NCBI RefSeq assembly: GCF_044792555.1
Contig: NZ_CP126238.1
Coordinates: forward strand, 4,104,368-4,168,367
Reading direction: 5' to 3'
From: Alicycliphilus denitrificans_A
Lineage (GTDB): Bacteria; Pseudomonadota; Gammaproteobacteria; Burkholderiales; Burkholderiaceae_C
Length of the DNA: 64,000 nucleotides
This document shows, one piece after another, positions 9,755 to 20,346 of the stretch. Both the position numbers and the translations under genes were made by a program. The notes beneath the pieces are model-generated. The model ran no database searches. It was not told the DNA's origin and worked only from the letters and a program-made list of their open reading frames with translations. Positions within the stretch are counted from its first letter, which is position 1; each line of letters starts with the position of its first letter.

Positions 9755-10777
9755 TCAGACGAGTTTCTTCAGCAGCTCGGTCTTCTTCGCGTCGAACTCT
9801 TCCTGGGTCAGGATGCCCTTGGTCTTGAGTTCGGCCAGCTTTTCCAGCGTGGCCATGACCTCGTCGGGCCGCACGCCCGCGGCCGGTGCGGCCTGCGCGC
9901 CCTGCAGGCCGGCCTGCAGGTTCTGCGCCAGCACCTGGCCCAGCGCCACGCCGGCGCCCAGGCCCATGGCGTCGCCGGCCACGCCGCCGCCCTGCCCTGC
10001 GCCTTCGGCAAACTTGGGGATGGCCTGTGCCGCCTGGTACTGCATGAACCGGCCCATGTCGCCGCCGACCATGCCCATGCCGATCTTCTGGTCCAGCACT
10101 TTTTGCAGCTCTTCGGGCAGCGAGAGGTTCTGCACCGTCATGGCTTCGAGCTTCAGGCCGATCTTGGCGAACGCCGGCTGCAGCTCATGGGCCAGGGCCT
10201 CGGCAAACATCTGCTGGTTGGCCGCCAGGTCCAGGAACGCCACGCCGCTGCCGGCGATGGCGTTGCTGATGTTCTGCAGCACCAGGCCGCGCAGCTGGCC
10301 GTCCAGGTCGGCCGCGGGGTAGCTCTCGCGCGTGCCGGAAATCTCGGTATGGAACCGCTTGGGGTCGACCACGCGGTAGGCATAGTTGCCAAAGGCGCGC
10401 AGGCGCACGGCGCCAAAGTCCGGGTCGCGGATGGCGATGGGCTGGGGCGTGCCCCATTTCTGGTCCACCTGCTGGCGCGTGCTGAAGAAATACACGTCGC
10501 TCTTGAAGGGCGACTGGAACAGCTTGTCCCAGTTCTTCAGGTAGGTCAGCACCGGCAGGGTCTGCGTGCTGAGCCTGTAGCTGCCGGGGCCGAACACGTC
10601 GGCCACCTGGCCCTCGTTGACGAACACGGCCATCTGCGACTCGCGCACCACCAGCGCGGCGCCGGTCTGGATTTCCATGTCCGCCATCGGGAAGCGCCAG
10701 GCGAGCGTGCCGTCGCCCTCCTCGGTCCACTGCAGGATGTCGATGAACTGCTTCTTGATGAAGTCCATGAGGGCCAT
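9755..10777 (-). CDS. SPFH (band 7)-SHOCT protein, YdjI-like
   Basis: A 340-residue protein. Residues about 1-230 form an SPFH/virion-core-like domain (VVRESQMAVFVNEGQVADVFGPG; NWDKLFQSPFKSDVYFF). A Gly/Ala-rich linker follows (about 260-300), then a C-terminal SHOCT motif (LEKLAELKTKGILTQEEFDAKK). Related SPFH proteins form membrane-associated oligomeric scaffolds and are often stress-linked. The ATG at 10777 has a GGGAG site 7-8 bases upstream; a second ATG is three codons downstream. It appears to be transcribed alone. Confidence 0.82.
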   Translation of the reverse strand: MALMDFIKKQFIDILQWTEEGDGTLAWRFPMADMEIQTGAALVVRESQMAVFVNEGQVADVFGPGSYRLSTQTLPVLTYLKNWDKLFQSPFKSDVYFFSTRQQVDQKWGTPQPIAIRDPDFGAVRLRAFGNYAYRVVDPKRFHTEISGTRESYPAADLDGQLRGLVLQNISNAIAGSGVAFLDLAANQQMFAEALAHELQPAFAKIGLKLEAMTVQNLSLPEELQKVLDQKIGMGMVGGDMGRFMQYQAAQAIPKFAEGAGQGGGVAGDAMGLGAGVALGQVLAQNLQAGLQGAQAAPAAGVRPDEVMATLEKLAELKTKGILTQEEFDAKKTELLKKLV

Positions 10778-10862
10778 GGGCACGCTCCCGGGCGGGTTTG
10801 GAAGGGTAAAAACAGGAGCACGCATCATAGCGGCGAGGCATGCATGCACCCCATGCCCCAGC

Positions 10863-11165
10863 TCAGGCGCGCTCGTCCAGCAATGTCCCCGCCATGTCCT
10901 GCGCCACGCGCAGCACCAGCACATTGGCCTTGAAGGCATAGCTGGCGACCACCTGCTCCACGGCCTCGGCCTCCAGGGCCACGCCGGCCTGGGGCGCCTG
11001 TGCGGTTTGGGCCTGCACGCCGCCCAATGCCGGCACGGCCTGCTGCTGCACCTGCTGGCTCCTGAAGCCCGGGGTGTGCAGGTTGGCCACGTTGTGGGCG
11101 CTGCTGGCGAGGCGCAGCTGCGCGGCCTGCAGGCCGGATTGGGCGGTGGCGGCGATGGTGCTCAT
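10863..11165 (-). CDS. Short FlgC-like flagellar rod-domain protein
   Basis: A 100-residue protein that joins the two conserved ends of flagellar rod proteins. The N-terminus has SGLQAAQLRLASSAHNVANL with TPGFR (flg_bb_rod type). The C-terminus has EQVVASYAFKANVLVLRVAQ, like the rod C-terminal helix. The middle that FlgB/FlgC normally have is missing, and there are no flagellar genes nearby. It lies eight bases downstream of the LysR-type regulator on the same strand. It may be a reduced relative rather than a working rod subunit. Confidence 0.7.
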   Translation of the reverse strand: MSTIAATAQSGLQAAQLRLASSAHNVANLHTPGFRSQQVQQQAVPALGGVQAQTAQAPQAGVALEAEAVEQVVASYAFKANVLVLRVAQDMAGTLLDERA

Positions 11166-11173
11166 AGGCCCTG

Positions 11174-12133
11174 TTATCGGCCAGCGGCGTGCGCACTTGA
11201 GGAATGCGCCTGCACCAGGCAGCGCTGCAGCAGCTGCGCCGCACGGCTGGGCGCGGGCGAGCGGCGCACCAGGCTCACGAACTGGCAGCGGTAGTGGAAC
11301 AGGTCTGGCCGCACGGCCTGCATGCGGCCCTGGCGTTCGAAGGCCTCGGCATAGTGGTCGGGCAGAAAGCCCAGGAAGCGCCCCGACAGCACCAGCGTGG
11401 CAATCGATTCCTGGTCGAAGCCGGTGGCGGCGCGCGTCAGGCGCGCCTCGTGGGAGAGCTCCATGTTAGGCGAGTGGTAGCCCAGGCCGGCAAACGGGTG
11501 GCGCCGCACCGCCTCCCAGTCCAGGCCGTCGTGCGCCGCGCCGAACAGCGCGTGGCCCGCGCCGCAGTACAGCAGCATGGTCTCGCCGAACAGCTCGGTG
11601 TAGACCAGGCTCTGCGAGCTGCGGTGCGCGGGGATGATGCCCACCTGGTAGCCGCCGTCGATCACGCCGCGCTCGATGGCGTTGATGCTGGCCACATGCA
11701 GCTGCAGCTGCACATGGGGCGCCTGGTCGGTGAAGGCGGCGATGGCGGCGCCGATGCGCGCGGCCGGGTTGCAGGCCGTCTTGTCGAACACCGCAACGGC
11801 CAGCTGCCCGCCCATGCGCGCGTGGATGTCGTCCACGCCGTCCAGGAAGCCGCGCACCGAGGCCAGCAGGCGCAGCGTCTCCTCATACACGCGCTGGCCC
11901 TCGGGCGTGAGCGCGAAGCCCGCGCGCCCGCGCCGGCACAGGGTCAGGCCCAGGCGCGTCTCCAGGTCCTTGACATGGCGGCTCACGGTGCTGGTGCCGA
12001 TGTTCAGCTCCAGCTCGGCTGCGGCCATGCCGCCGCATTCCACCACGGCCTTGAAGACCTGCAGCAGACGCAGGTCCATGTCGGAGAGCTGGCCCAGCAC
12101 GGCGCGCTGGCGGGGGGCGGTTTTTACTTGCAT
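11174..12133 (-). CDS. LysR-family transcriptional regulator
   Basis: A 319-residue LysR regulator. The N-terminal winged helix-turn-helix is clear (DLRLLQVFKAVVECGGMAAA; TVSRHVKDLETRLGL), followed by an effector-binding domain from about residue 100. The start is taken at MQVKTAPR; an ATG 18 codons downstream (12079) is an alternative, and neither has a strong ribosome binding site. It is divergent from the aminotransferase gene across an 87-base gap, the usual arrangement when a LysR protein controls the neighbouring gene. The ligand is unknown; beta-alanine or a related amino acid is plausible from context. Confidence 0.85.
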   Translation of the reverse strand: MQVKTAPRQRAVLGQLSDMDLRLLQVFKAVVECGGMAAAELELNIGTSTVSRHVKDLETRLGLTLCRRGRAGFALTPEGQRVYEETLRLLASVRGFLDGVDDIHARMGGQLAVAVFDKTACNPAARIGAAIAAFTDQAPHVQLQLHVASINAIERGVIDGGYQVGIIPAHRSSQSLVYTELFGETMLLYCGAGHALFGAAHDGLDWEAVRRHPFAGLGYHSPNMELSHEARLTRAATGFDQESIATLVLSGRFLGFLPDHYAEAFERQGRMQAVRPDLFHYRCQFVSLVRRSPAPSRAAQLLQRCLVQAHSSSAHAAGR

Positions 12134-12220
12134 GAATTGGCAAGTGAATGTGGATATTTGTTGCTTCAACGGATTATCGCCCTGGCCAACAATCGCCGCA
12201 TACCCATCAAGGAGGCCGCC

Positions 12221-13579
12221 ATGTCTTTTGCCGTGATCGACGACACCACCCCCACCGCCGTGCGCCAGGACGCCGCCTGGCTCGACGCCCACTGGATGCC
12301 CTTCACCGGCAACCGCAACTTCAAGGCCCAGCCGCGCATGATCGTGGGCGGCCAGGGCGCGTACTACACCACTTCGGAAGGGCGCAAGATTTTCGACGGC
12401 CTCTCGGGCCTGTGGTGCTCGGGCCTGGGCCATGGCCGCAAGGAGGTGGCCGAGGCCATTGGCAAGGCCGCCGCCAACCTGGACTACGCACCGGCGTTCC
12501 AGTTCGGCCACCCGGCCTCGTTCGAGCTGGCCAACCGCATCAAGGATCTGACCCCCGCGGGCCTGGACTATGTGTTCTTCACCGGCTCGGGCTCCGAGGC
12601 CGCCGACACCTCGCTGAAGATGGCGCGCGCCTACTGGCGCGCCAAGGGCCAGGGCGGCAAGACGCGATTGATCGGGCGCGAGAAGGGCTACCACGGCGTG
12701 AACTTCGGCGGCATCTCGGTCGGCGGCATGGTGGGCAACCGCAAGCTATTCGGCCAGGGCGTGGAGGCCGACCATATCCCGCACACCCAGCCGCCCGCGG
12801 GTGGATTCCACCGGGGCATGCCCGACATTGACGGCCGGGCGCTGGCGGACAAGCTGCTGGATCTGATTGCCCTGCACGACGCGAGCAACATCGCCGCCGT
12901 GATCGTCGAGCCCTTCTCGGGCTCGGCCGGCGTGGTGATTCCGCCGGCGGGCTATCTGCAGCGCCTGCGCGAGATCTGCACGCAGAACAACATCCTGTTG
13001 ATCTTCGACGAAGTCATCACCGGCTTTGGCCGCTGCGGCGGCTGGACCGGGGCCGAGGTGTTCGGCGTGACGCCCGACATCATGAACTTCGCCAAGCAGG
13101 TGACCAACGGCGCCCAGCCCCTGGGCGGCTGCATCGCCAGCAAGGAAATCTACGACACCTTCATGGCCGCCGGCGGCCCCGAGTACATGCTGGAGTTTGC
13201 CCACGGCTACACCTACTCGGCCCACCCCGTGGCCTGCGCGGCGGGCAATGCGGTGCTGGACATCCTGCAAAAAGAGGACATGCCCGGCCGCGTGAAGACC
13301 CTGGCGCCCTACTTCGAGAACGCCGTGCACGGCCTCAAGGGGGCCAAGCATGTGGCCGACATCCGCAACTACGGCCTGGCCGCGGGCTTCACCATCGAAT
13401 CCCTGCCGGGCGAACCGGCACGCCGCCCCTACGAGGTGGCGATGAAGTGCTGGGACAAGGGCTTTTACGTGCGCTACGGCGGCGACACGATACAGATCGC
13501 ACCGCCCTTCATCAGTACCGAGGCCGAGATCGACCGCCTGGTCAGCGCCCTGGGCGATGCGCTGGCAGAGACCGCCTAA
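12221..13579 (+). CDS. Class III omega-amino acid:pyruvate aminotransferase (beta-alanine type)
   Basis: A 452-residue PLP-dependent class III aminotransferase. It begins with an omega-transaminase-like DAHWMPFTGNRNF segment, has the PLP-phosphate region FTGSGSEAADTSLKMAR, the cofactor Asp in LLIFDEVITGFGR and the Schiff-base Lys in NFAKQVTNGAQPLGG. Close relatives move the amino group of beta-alanine or other omega-amino acids to pyruvate, giving malonate semialdehyde and alanine. AAGGAGG (12209-12215) precedes the ATG. The next gene encodes a semialdehyde dehydrogenase, which fits that pathway. Confidence 0.88.
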   Translation: MSFAVIDDTTPTAVRQDAAWLDAHWMPFTGNRNFKAQPRMIVGGQGAYYTTSEGRKIFDGLSGLWCSGLGHGRKEVAEAIGKAAANLDYAPAFQFGHPASFELANRIKDLTPAGLDYVFFTGSGSEAADTSLKMARAYWRAKGQGGKTRLIGREKGYHGVNFGGISVGGMVGNRKLFGQGVEADHIPHTQPPAGGFHRGMPDIDGRALADKLLDLIALHDASNIAAVIVEPFSGSAGVVIPPAGYLQRLREICTQNNILLIFDEVITGFGRCGGWTGAEVFGVTPDIMNFAKQVTNGAQPLGGCIASKEIYDTFMAAGGPEYMLEFAHGYTYSAHPVACAAGNAVLDILQKEDMPGRVKTLAPYFENAVHGLKGAKHVADIRNYGLAAGFTIESLPGEPARRPYEVAMKCWDKGFYVRYGGDTIQIAPPFISTEAEIDRLVSALGDALAETA

Positions 13580-13581
13580 AA

Positions 13582-13637
13582 ATCATTTTTCATAGCTGCC
13601 AGCGCTTGATGGAAAAGCGCTGGAGCCACTTTTTCCT
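13582..13637 (-). repeat. Dispersed palindromic repeat, near-consensus copy
   Basis: The best-preserved palindrome of the set: CATAGCTG, then CCAGCGCTT, a short spacer and AAGCGCTGG, GAGCCACTTTTT. The nine-base arms are perfect inverted repeats. It fills the gap between the aminotransferase and semialdehyde dehydrogenase genes, so it would be transcribed within the operon. Confidence 0.8.
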
Positions 13638-13647
13638 TGTAATTGCC

Positions 13648-15165
<1,518 letters not shown>

Positions 15166-15195
15166 GCCGCACGGCCGGGCCCCAGCCCGGCCACC

Positions 15196-15242
15196 CCGGC
15201 AAAAAGCCCCTGGGCCGCGAGGCCGCAGGGGCTTTTTGCCGG
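15196..15242. terminator. Bidirectional intrinsic terminator between mmsA and the GntR gene
   Basis: A long perfect stem, CCGGCAAAAAGCCCCT paired with AGGGGCTTTTTGCCGG, around a 15-base loop. The A and T runs inside the stem let it work for both converging genes. Confidence 0.88.
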
Positions 15243-15255
15243 TGGACGGTGAGGG

Positions 15256-16119
15256 CTACTCGGCTTTGGCAGTACGGCTGGCGCGCTGGCGCGCTGGCTT
15301 GACGGCGGCTGCCTTGGGCGCGGCCGGCGCCGCGCGCGGGCGGCGCAGCGTGTCCGCATCAAGGATCAGCCGCCCCTGGATGCGCCCCTTCATGCGCTTG
15401 ACGCTGCTGGCCGCATCGCGCATGTGCCGCTCCATCAGCGCACGCACGGCAGCGGCGTCGCGCGCGCGCGCGGCCTGCACGATCTCGCGGTGGATCTGCG
15501 CATTGGCCTCGCCAAAGCGCCGGTGCTCGGACTGCGGCGTGCGGTTGCCGAAGACGATGAGCTGGCGAATCATCTCGTTGATCAGCTCGCAGGAAAAGCG
15601 CAGAAAGGGGTTGGGGTTGGCGGCGGCGAGGATGTCGTGGAAGTTCACGTCCTCGCGCCGCTGCGTGACCAGGTCCTCATCGCTCTGCGTCGGGTCGCAG
15701 CAGCTGATGCTGCGCTCCAGCGCCTCAAAGTCGGCCTCGGTCAGGTGTGGCACGGCGCCCGCCGCCAGCTCGGGTTCGAGCATCTGGCGCACGGTGTAGA
15801 TGTCGTCGATCGTCACCTCCTGGAAGAACAGGTAGTTCTGCATGAACTGCAGCGTGCGGTCCAGCGGCACCTCGACGATGGTGCCGCCGCCCGTGGGCCC
15901 GGTGGAGATGGTGATCAGGCCCTGCACCTCAAGCGCCTTGAGCGCCTCGCGGATCGTGCCCTTGCTGACCTGGAACTGCGCCTGCAGCTCGCTCTCGCGC
16001 GGCAGGCGGTCGCCCGGGCTGAGGTTTTTCTCGGTGATCAGCCGCTTGATTTCCTGCGCCACAAGGTCGGAGCGCTTGAGTTGCCTGATCGCCAGGGAGG
16101 CGGACTGTCTGGTGGCCAT
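15256..16119 (-). CDS. FadR/GntR-family transcriptional regulator
   Basis: A 287-residue regulator. An N-terminal GntR winged helix spans about residues 15-85 (SDLVAQEIKRLITEKNLSPG; LPRESELQAQF; SKGTIREALKALEVQGL), and an FCD effector domain spans about 100-250. A basic Ala/Pro/Lys-rich tail ends the protein. It is divergent from the ABC-importer operon, which it probably controls in response to the imported compound or a product. The ~210-base gap between them should carry both promoters. Confidence 0.88.
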   Translation of the reverse strand: MATRQSASLAIRQLKRSDLVAQEIKRLITEKNLSPGDRLPRESELQAQFQVSKGTIREALKALEVQGLITISTGPTGGGTIVEVPLDRTLQFMQNYLFFQEVTIDDIYTVRQMLEPELAAGAVPHLTEADFEALERSISCCDPTQSDEDLVTQRREDVNFHDILAAANPNPFLRFSCELINEMIRQLIVFGNRTPQSEHRRFGEANAQIHREIVQAARARDAAAVRALMERHMRDAASSVKRMKGRIQGRLILDADTLRRPRAAPAAPKAAAVKPARQRASRTAKAE

Positions 16120-16330
16120 GGTGATGCTTTTCTTGGAATGCTGCTGCAGTATGAAGGCGCGGACAAGCGTGCGATGACTAGGGTTTTTACTTGTCCTATT
16201 TATTCAATTTATCACTATAAATTGAACCAAGGACATAGATGCGTTGTTTTGCCCATGCGCGGCAACGCCACATGTTCCGAAGCCCGCCCCGGGCCATCCA
16301 CCCCGTGTTTCCCCCCACCGGAGTTCCTTC

Positions 16331-17536
16331 ATGCAACGTCGCCATCTCCTGCAACTTTCAGCGCTCGGCGCACTGCCCTCCTCCCTGGGCCTCGCGTCCA
16401 GCGCCTGGGCCCAGTCCAAGGACGTGATCCAGTTCGGCTGCCCGGTGCCCATGTCGGGCCCGTTCGCGGCCAACGGCAAGTTCGCCGACCTGGGGATGAA
16501 ACTGGCCATAGAGCAGTACGGCAAGGCCCTGGGCCGGCCGCTGGCCTACACGCTGCTCGATACCGAGGGCAAGCCCGCCACCGCCGTGCGCAAGGTGCAG
16601 GAGGCGGCCCAGCAGCAGGGCGCGCGCTTCTTCGCCGGCGGCATCCTGTCGTCCGAGGCGCTGGCCATGGGCAAGGAGGCCGAGAAGGTCGGCGGCGTGT
16701 TCATCACCACCGCGGGCGCCGACGAGATCACGGGCAAGGACTGCAACAGCGCCACCTTCCGCTGGTCCGTACCCACCTTCGGCGCCATCGAGCAAACCGT
16801 GCGCCCGCTAGTCGATGCCATGCCGAAGGCCAAGCGCTGGTACACGATCACGCCGCAGTACGTGTTCGGCGACGGCCTGCTGTCGGCGGCCAAGAACATC
16901 TTCAAGGAAAAGGGCATAGAGCATGTGGGCAACAGCTACCACTCGCTGACCGAGAAGGAGTTCAGCGGCTACCTGACCAACGCCGTGGCCGCCAAGCCCG
17001 ACGTGCTGCTGCTGCTGAACTTCGGCGCGCAGTCGTCCGACACGCTGCGCCAGGCCATCAGCTTCGGCATGCACAAGAACATGACCATCCTGATCGCCTG
17101 GGCCTCGGGGCTGGAGCAGTTCGAGTCGCTGGGCGCCGACCTGTGCGATGGCGTGTACTTCGGCGCGCAGTACTGGCACACGGCCGACGCGCCGCTGAAC
17201 CTGGACCTGGTCAAGCGCTGCCAGGACAAGTTCAAGGCCAATCCCAACTACAGCCTGGCGGGCTCGTACATCTGCACCAAGCTGCTGATCGACGCCGTCA
17301 TCAAGGCCGGCTCGGTGGAGCAGAAGGCCGTGATTGCCGCGCTGGACGGCATGAAGTACCAGGGCCTGACGGGCGACGAGGAGGTGCGCAAGGCCGACCA
17401 CCAGGTGCTCAAGAACTACTACCTGCTCAAGGGCAAGGCCAAGGCCAGGATGAAGAACAAGGACGACTACGTGGACGTGGTCAGCTCCGGCAAGTCCTTC
17501 CTGCCCGTGGACCAGACCGGCTGCAAGCTGGCCTGA
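16331..17536 (+). CDS. ABC transporter periplasmic binding protein (branched-chain amino acid/amide type)
   Basis: A 401-residue type I periplasmic binding protein of the LivK/amide family (IQFGCPVPMSGPFAANGKFADLG; YTITPQYVFGDGLL). The N-terminus, MQRRHLLQLSALGAL up to AWAQ, looks like a Tat or Sec signal, with a twin-arginine-like RRHLL. It is the first gene of an operon of two permeases, two ATPases, an amidase and an M81 peptidase. A GGAG site lies before the ATG. The ligand cannot be read from sequence; the neighbouring hydrolases suggest an amide, ureido compound or small peptide. Confidence 0.88.
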   Translation: MQRRHLLQLSALGALPSSLGLASSAWAQSKDVIQFGCPVPMSGPFAANGKFADLGMKLAIEQYGKALGRPLAYTLLDTEGKPATAVRKVQEAAQQQGARFFAGGILSSEALAMGKEAEKVGGVFITTAGADEITGKDCNSATFRWSVPTFGAIEQTVRPLVDAMPKAKRWYTITPQYVFGDGLLSAAKNIFKEKGIEHVGNSYHSLTEKEFSGYLTNAVAAKPDVLLLLNFGAQSSDTLRQAISFGMHKNMTILIAWASGLEQFESLGADLCDGVYFGAQYWHTADAPLNLDLVKRCQDKFKANPNYSLAGSYICTKLLIDAVIKAGSVEQKAVIAALDGMKYQGLTGDEEVRKADHQVLKNYYLLKGKAKARMKNKDDYVDVVSSGKSFLPVDQTGCKLA

Positions 17537-17574
17537 CAAAGATGATGATTTCGCCTTCGTCGATAAATGGACTC

Positions 17575-17640
17575 CGTCACCCCGGCGAAGGCCGGGGTCC
17601 AGGGCCCGTACTCTGGATTCCGGCTTGCGCCGGAATGACG
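17575..17640. repeat. REP-like repeat between the binding protein and permease genes
   Basis: Two imperfect palindromes sit side by side: CACCCCGGCGAAGGCCGGGGT and ATTCCGGCTTGCGCCGGAAT, flanked by CGTC and GACG. This is the common proteobacterial interspersed REP form. It lies within the operon and may lower expression of the downstream genes relative to the binding protein. The remainder of the 163-base gap shows nothing else. Confidence 0.75.
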
Positions 17641-17699
17641 CTGCGTAGCCCGTTGCTCCACGCAAACAACCCACACGCAGCTCCTCCTGGAACCTCCGT

Positions 17700-18560
17700 A
17701 TGAGCATCTATCTGCTACAGACCATCAACGGAATCGGCATCGGCATGCTGTATTTCCTGTTGGCCGTGGGCCTGTCCATCGTCTTCGGCCTGCTGCGCTT
17801 CGTGAACTTTGCGCATGGCGCGTTCTACCTGATAGGCGCGTATTTCTGCTACCAGATGACGCGCTGGGGCTGGAGCTTCTGGTGGACGCTGCTGCTCGCA
17901 CCGTTGGCCGTGGGGGCCATCGGCTGGGCCACCGAGAAGCTGCTGCTGCGCCATGTCTACGCCAAGCCGCACGAGTTCCACATCCTCGTCACCGTGGGCC
18001 TGGCGCTCGTGGTGCAGGAGCTGGTGATTCTGCAGTGGGGGCCGCTGGGCGACAGCGTGGCGGTGCCGGACCTGCTGCAGGGGGTGGTGATGTGGGGCGG
18101 CTTCGTGTATCCGAAGTACCGGCTGTTCGTGATCGGCTTCACGGCCGTGCTGGCGGTGCTGCTGTGGTGGGTGCTGGAGGGCACGCGCCTGGGCAGTGCC
18201 GTGCGCGCGGGCAGCGAATCGACCGAGATGGTGTCGCTGCTGGGGCTGAACGTGTTCGCCATCTTCAGCCTGGTGTTCGCGCTGGGCGCGGCCACGGCGG
18301 CACTGGCCGGTGTGCTGGCCGCACCGATCCGCGGCGCCGAGCCCTTCATGGGCATCGAGGCGCTGGGCGTGGCCTTCGTCATCGTGGTCGTGGGCGGGCT
18401 GGGCAGCTTCAGCGGCGCGCTCGTCGGCGGCCTGCTGATCGGCATCGTGCAGAGCGTGATGAGCACGCTGTGGCCCGAGGGCGCACGCCTCATGATCTAC
18501 GTGGCCATGGCCGCCGTGCTGTTGCTGCGCCCCCATGGCCTGCTGGGCCGCAAAGGATGA
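17700..18560 (+). CDS. livH: ABC importer permease, LivH type
   Basis: A 286-residue, very hydrophobic inner-membrane permease of the LivH/UrtB family. It contains GIGIGMLYFLLAVGLSIVFG near the N-terminus, the GLLRFVNFAHGAFYLIGAYF segment and the C-terminal VVVGGLGSFSGALVGGLLIG motif. About eight membrane helices are expected. It forms the channel with the LivM-type partner. The gene symbol reflects family membership only; the substrate need not be leucine. Its stop overlaps the start of the next gene (ATGA). Confidence 0.9.
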   Translation: MSIYLLQTINGIGIGMLYFLLAVGLSIVFGLLRFVNFAHGAFYLIGAYFCYQMTRWGWSFWWTLLLAPLAVGAIGWATEKLLLRHVYAKPHEFHILVTVGLALVVQELVILQWGPLGDSVAVPDLLQGVVMWGGFVYPKYRLFVIGFTAVLAVLLWWVLEGTRLGSAVRAGSESTEMVSLLGLNVFAIFSLVFALGAATAALAGVLAAPIRGAEPFMGIEALGVAFVIVVVGGLGSFSGALVGGLLIGIVQSVMSTLWPEGARLMIYVAMAAVLLLRPHGLLGRKG

Positions 18561-19570
18561 CCGCCATGACCAGGCATTCGCATTTCCTCCTCGCGCTGGC
18601 CATCGTCGTGGCCATGCCGCTGTTCATGCACTCGGGCTCGCTGGCCAGCGAGGTGCTGATCTTCGCGCTCGCCGCCATGGGCTGCAACCTGCTGCTGGGC
18701 TACACCGGGCTGCTGTCGTTCGGCCAAGGCATCTTCTTCGGGCTGGGCAGCTACACCATCGCGCTGCTGCTCACGCGCTGGCCGCTGCCCATGCCGCTGG
18801 CGCTGCTGGCGGCCATTGCCATGGGGGCCGCGGGCGCGGCCATCGTCGGCTGGATCGCGATCCGCCAGCGCGGCACCTACTTCGTGATGCTGACGCTGGC
18901 GTTCGCGCAGATGTTCTATTTTCTGGCCTACTCGGCTCCCGGCCTCACGGGCGGCGACAACGGCCTGCTGGACATCCCGCGCCCGTCGCTCTCCATCGCC
19001 GGCCAGACGCTGTGGCCGCTGGCCTCGCCCTGGCAGTACTACGGCTTCGTCGCCGTGCTGTTCCTGCTGGCGTTCTGGCTGCTGCGGCGCGTGTGCGACT
19101 CGGTGTTCGGCCGCACGCTGCTGGCCGTGCGCGACAACGAGGAGCGCGCCGCCGCCGTGGGCTACGACCTGCGCCTCTTGAAGCTCCAGGCCTTCGTGAT
19201 CTCGGGCGCCATCACCGGTCTGGCCGGGGCGCTGCACGCCATGATGACCGGCATTGCGCCGCTGTCGAATGCCGAGTACCACACCAGCGAGATGATCATC
19301 GTCATGACCGTCATCGGCGGCACCGGCAACCTGCTGGCCTCGGTGCTGGGCGCGGCGTTCTACGTGCTGCTGGGCGACTGGCTGTCCACGCTGTGGCCAC
19401 GCTGGCTGCTGCTGCTGGGCGTGGTGCTGATGGTGGTCAGCCTGGGCCTGCAGCGCGGCCTGTGGGGCCTGGGCGAGAGCCTGTGGGCGCTGCTGCGTCG
19501 CAAGGAAGCCCTGCCGCCCGCCCCTGCTCCCGCAGCCACTGCACCCAACGCCAACGGAGGCCAGGCATGA
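18557..19570 (+). CDS. livM: ABC importer permease, LivM type
   Basis: A 337-residue second permease. It has GCNLLLGYTGLLSFGQGIFFGL, the GTYFVMLTLAFAQMFY segment and the cytoplasmic loop FGRTLLAVRDNEERAAAVGY, which contacts the ATPase subunits. The start at 18557 overlaps the livH stop; ATG 18566 is an alternative. The C-terminal tail is Pro/Ala-rich. The gene overlaps the downstream ATPase by four bases, so the permease and ATPase genes are translationally coupled. Confidence 0.9.
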   Translation: MTAMTRHSHFLLALAIVVAMPLFMHSGSLASEVLIFALAAMGCNLLLGYTGLLSFGQGIFFGLGSYTIALLLTRWPLPMPLALLAAIAMGAAGAAIVGWIAIRQRGTYFVMLTLAFAQMFYFLAYSAPGLTGGDNGLLDIPRPSLSIAGQTLWPLASPWQYYGFVAVLFLLAFWLLRRVCDSVFGRTLLAVRDNEERAAAVGYDLRLLKLQAFVISGAITGLAGALHAMMTGIAPLSNAEYHTSEMIIVMTVIGGTGNLLASVLGAAFYVLLGDWLSTLWPRWLLLLGVVLMVVSLGLQRGLWGLGESLWALLRRKEALPPAPAPAATAPNANGGQA

Positions 19571-20346
19571 GCACCACCACATCCCCGGTCCTGCTGGAAG
19601 CCCAGGGCGTGGCCAAGCACTACGGCAAGTTCGTCGCCCTGGGCGGCGTGGACCTGAAGGTGCGCGCCAACACCGTGCACTCGGTGATCGGCCCCAACGG
19701 CGCGGGCAAGACCACGCTGTTCCACATGCTCACCGGCACCAAGACCGTGAGCGGCGGGCGCATCCTGTTCGACGGCCACGACGTGACGCGCGAGCCCGAC
19801 CACCGGCGCGTGCGCCGCGGCATGGCGCGCTCGTTCCAGGTCACCAGCCTGTTCCTGACCCTGCCGGTGCGCGAGAACCTGCGCCTGGCCGCGCAGGGCG
19901 TGGCGCCGGCCAAGGCGCTGGACTGCTGGAACGCGCCCACGGGCGCGCGCTCCTGCGCCGACACCGTGACCCAGGTGCTGGAGCGCGTGGGCCTCGCACG
20001 CCATGCCGGCACGCCGGCGGGCAATCTCTCGCACGGCCAGCAGCGGCGCCTGGAGGTGGGCATGGCGCTGGCCGCGCGGCCTAAGGCCATCTTCCTGGAC
20101 GAGCCCACCTCGGGCATGGGCATAGACGACCTGGACGACATGAAGCGGCTGATCCAGAGCCTGAAGCACGAGCACACCGTGGTGCTCATCGAGCACAACA
20201 TGGGCATCGTCATGGACATCTCCGACACCATCACCGTCATGCAGCAGGGCCGCGTGCTGGCCGAGGGCGTACCCGCCGAGATCCGCAGCGACGAGCGCGT
20301 GCGCAGCGCCTACCTGGGCAACATGATCACCGGAGGCAAGGCATGA
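19567..20346 (+). CDS. livG: ABC importer ATPase, LivG type
   Basis: A 259-residue ATP-binding subunit. The Walker A motif is GPNGAGKTT, the signature region is NLSHGQQRRLEVGMAL, and Walker B is AIFLDEPTSGM, followed by the switch His in LIEHNM. The LivG type is recognised by the insertion around the Q-loop (GMARSFQVTSLF). It drives import with the LivF partner. Overlapping starts and stops on both sides show it is part of one operon. Confidence 0.92.
   Translation: MSTTTSPVLLEAQGVAKHYGKFVALGGVDLKVRANTVHSVIGPNGAGKTTLFHMLTGTKTVSGGRILFDGHDVTREPDHRRVRRGMARSFQVTSLFLTLPVRENLRLAAQGVAPAKALDCWNAPTGARSCADTVTQVLERVGLARHAGTPAGNLSHGQQRRLEVGMALAARPKAIFLDEPTSGMGIDDLDDMKRLIQSLKHEHTVVLIEHNMGIVMDISDTITVMQQGRVLAEGVPAEIRSDERVRSAYLGNMITGGKA

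Noticed and set aside
17575..17640. Tandem palindromes as an intrinsic terminator of the binding-protein gene
   Set aside because: There is no T-run after either stem and the operon continues; the sequence fits an interspersed REP unit better.
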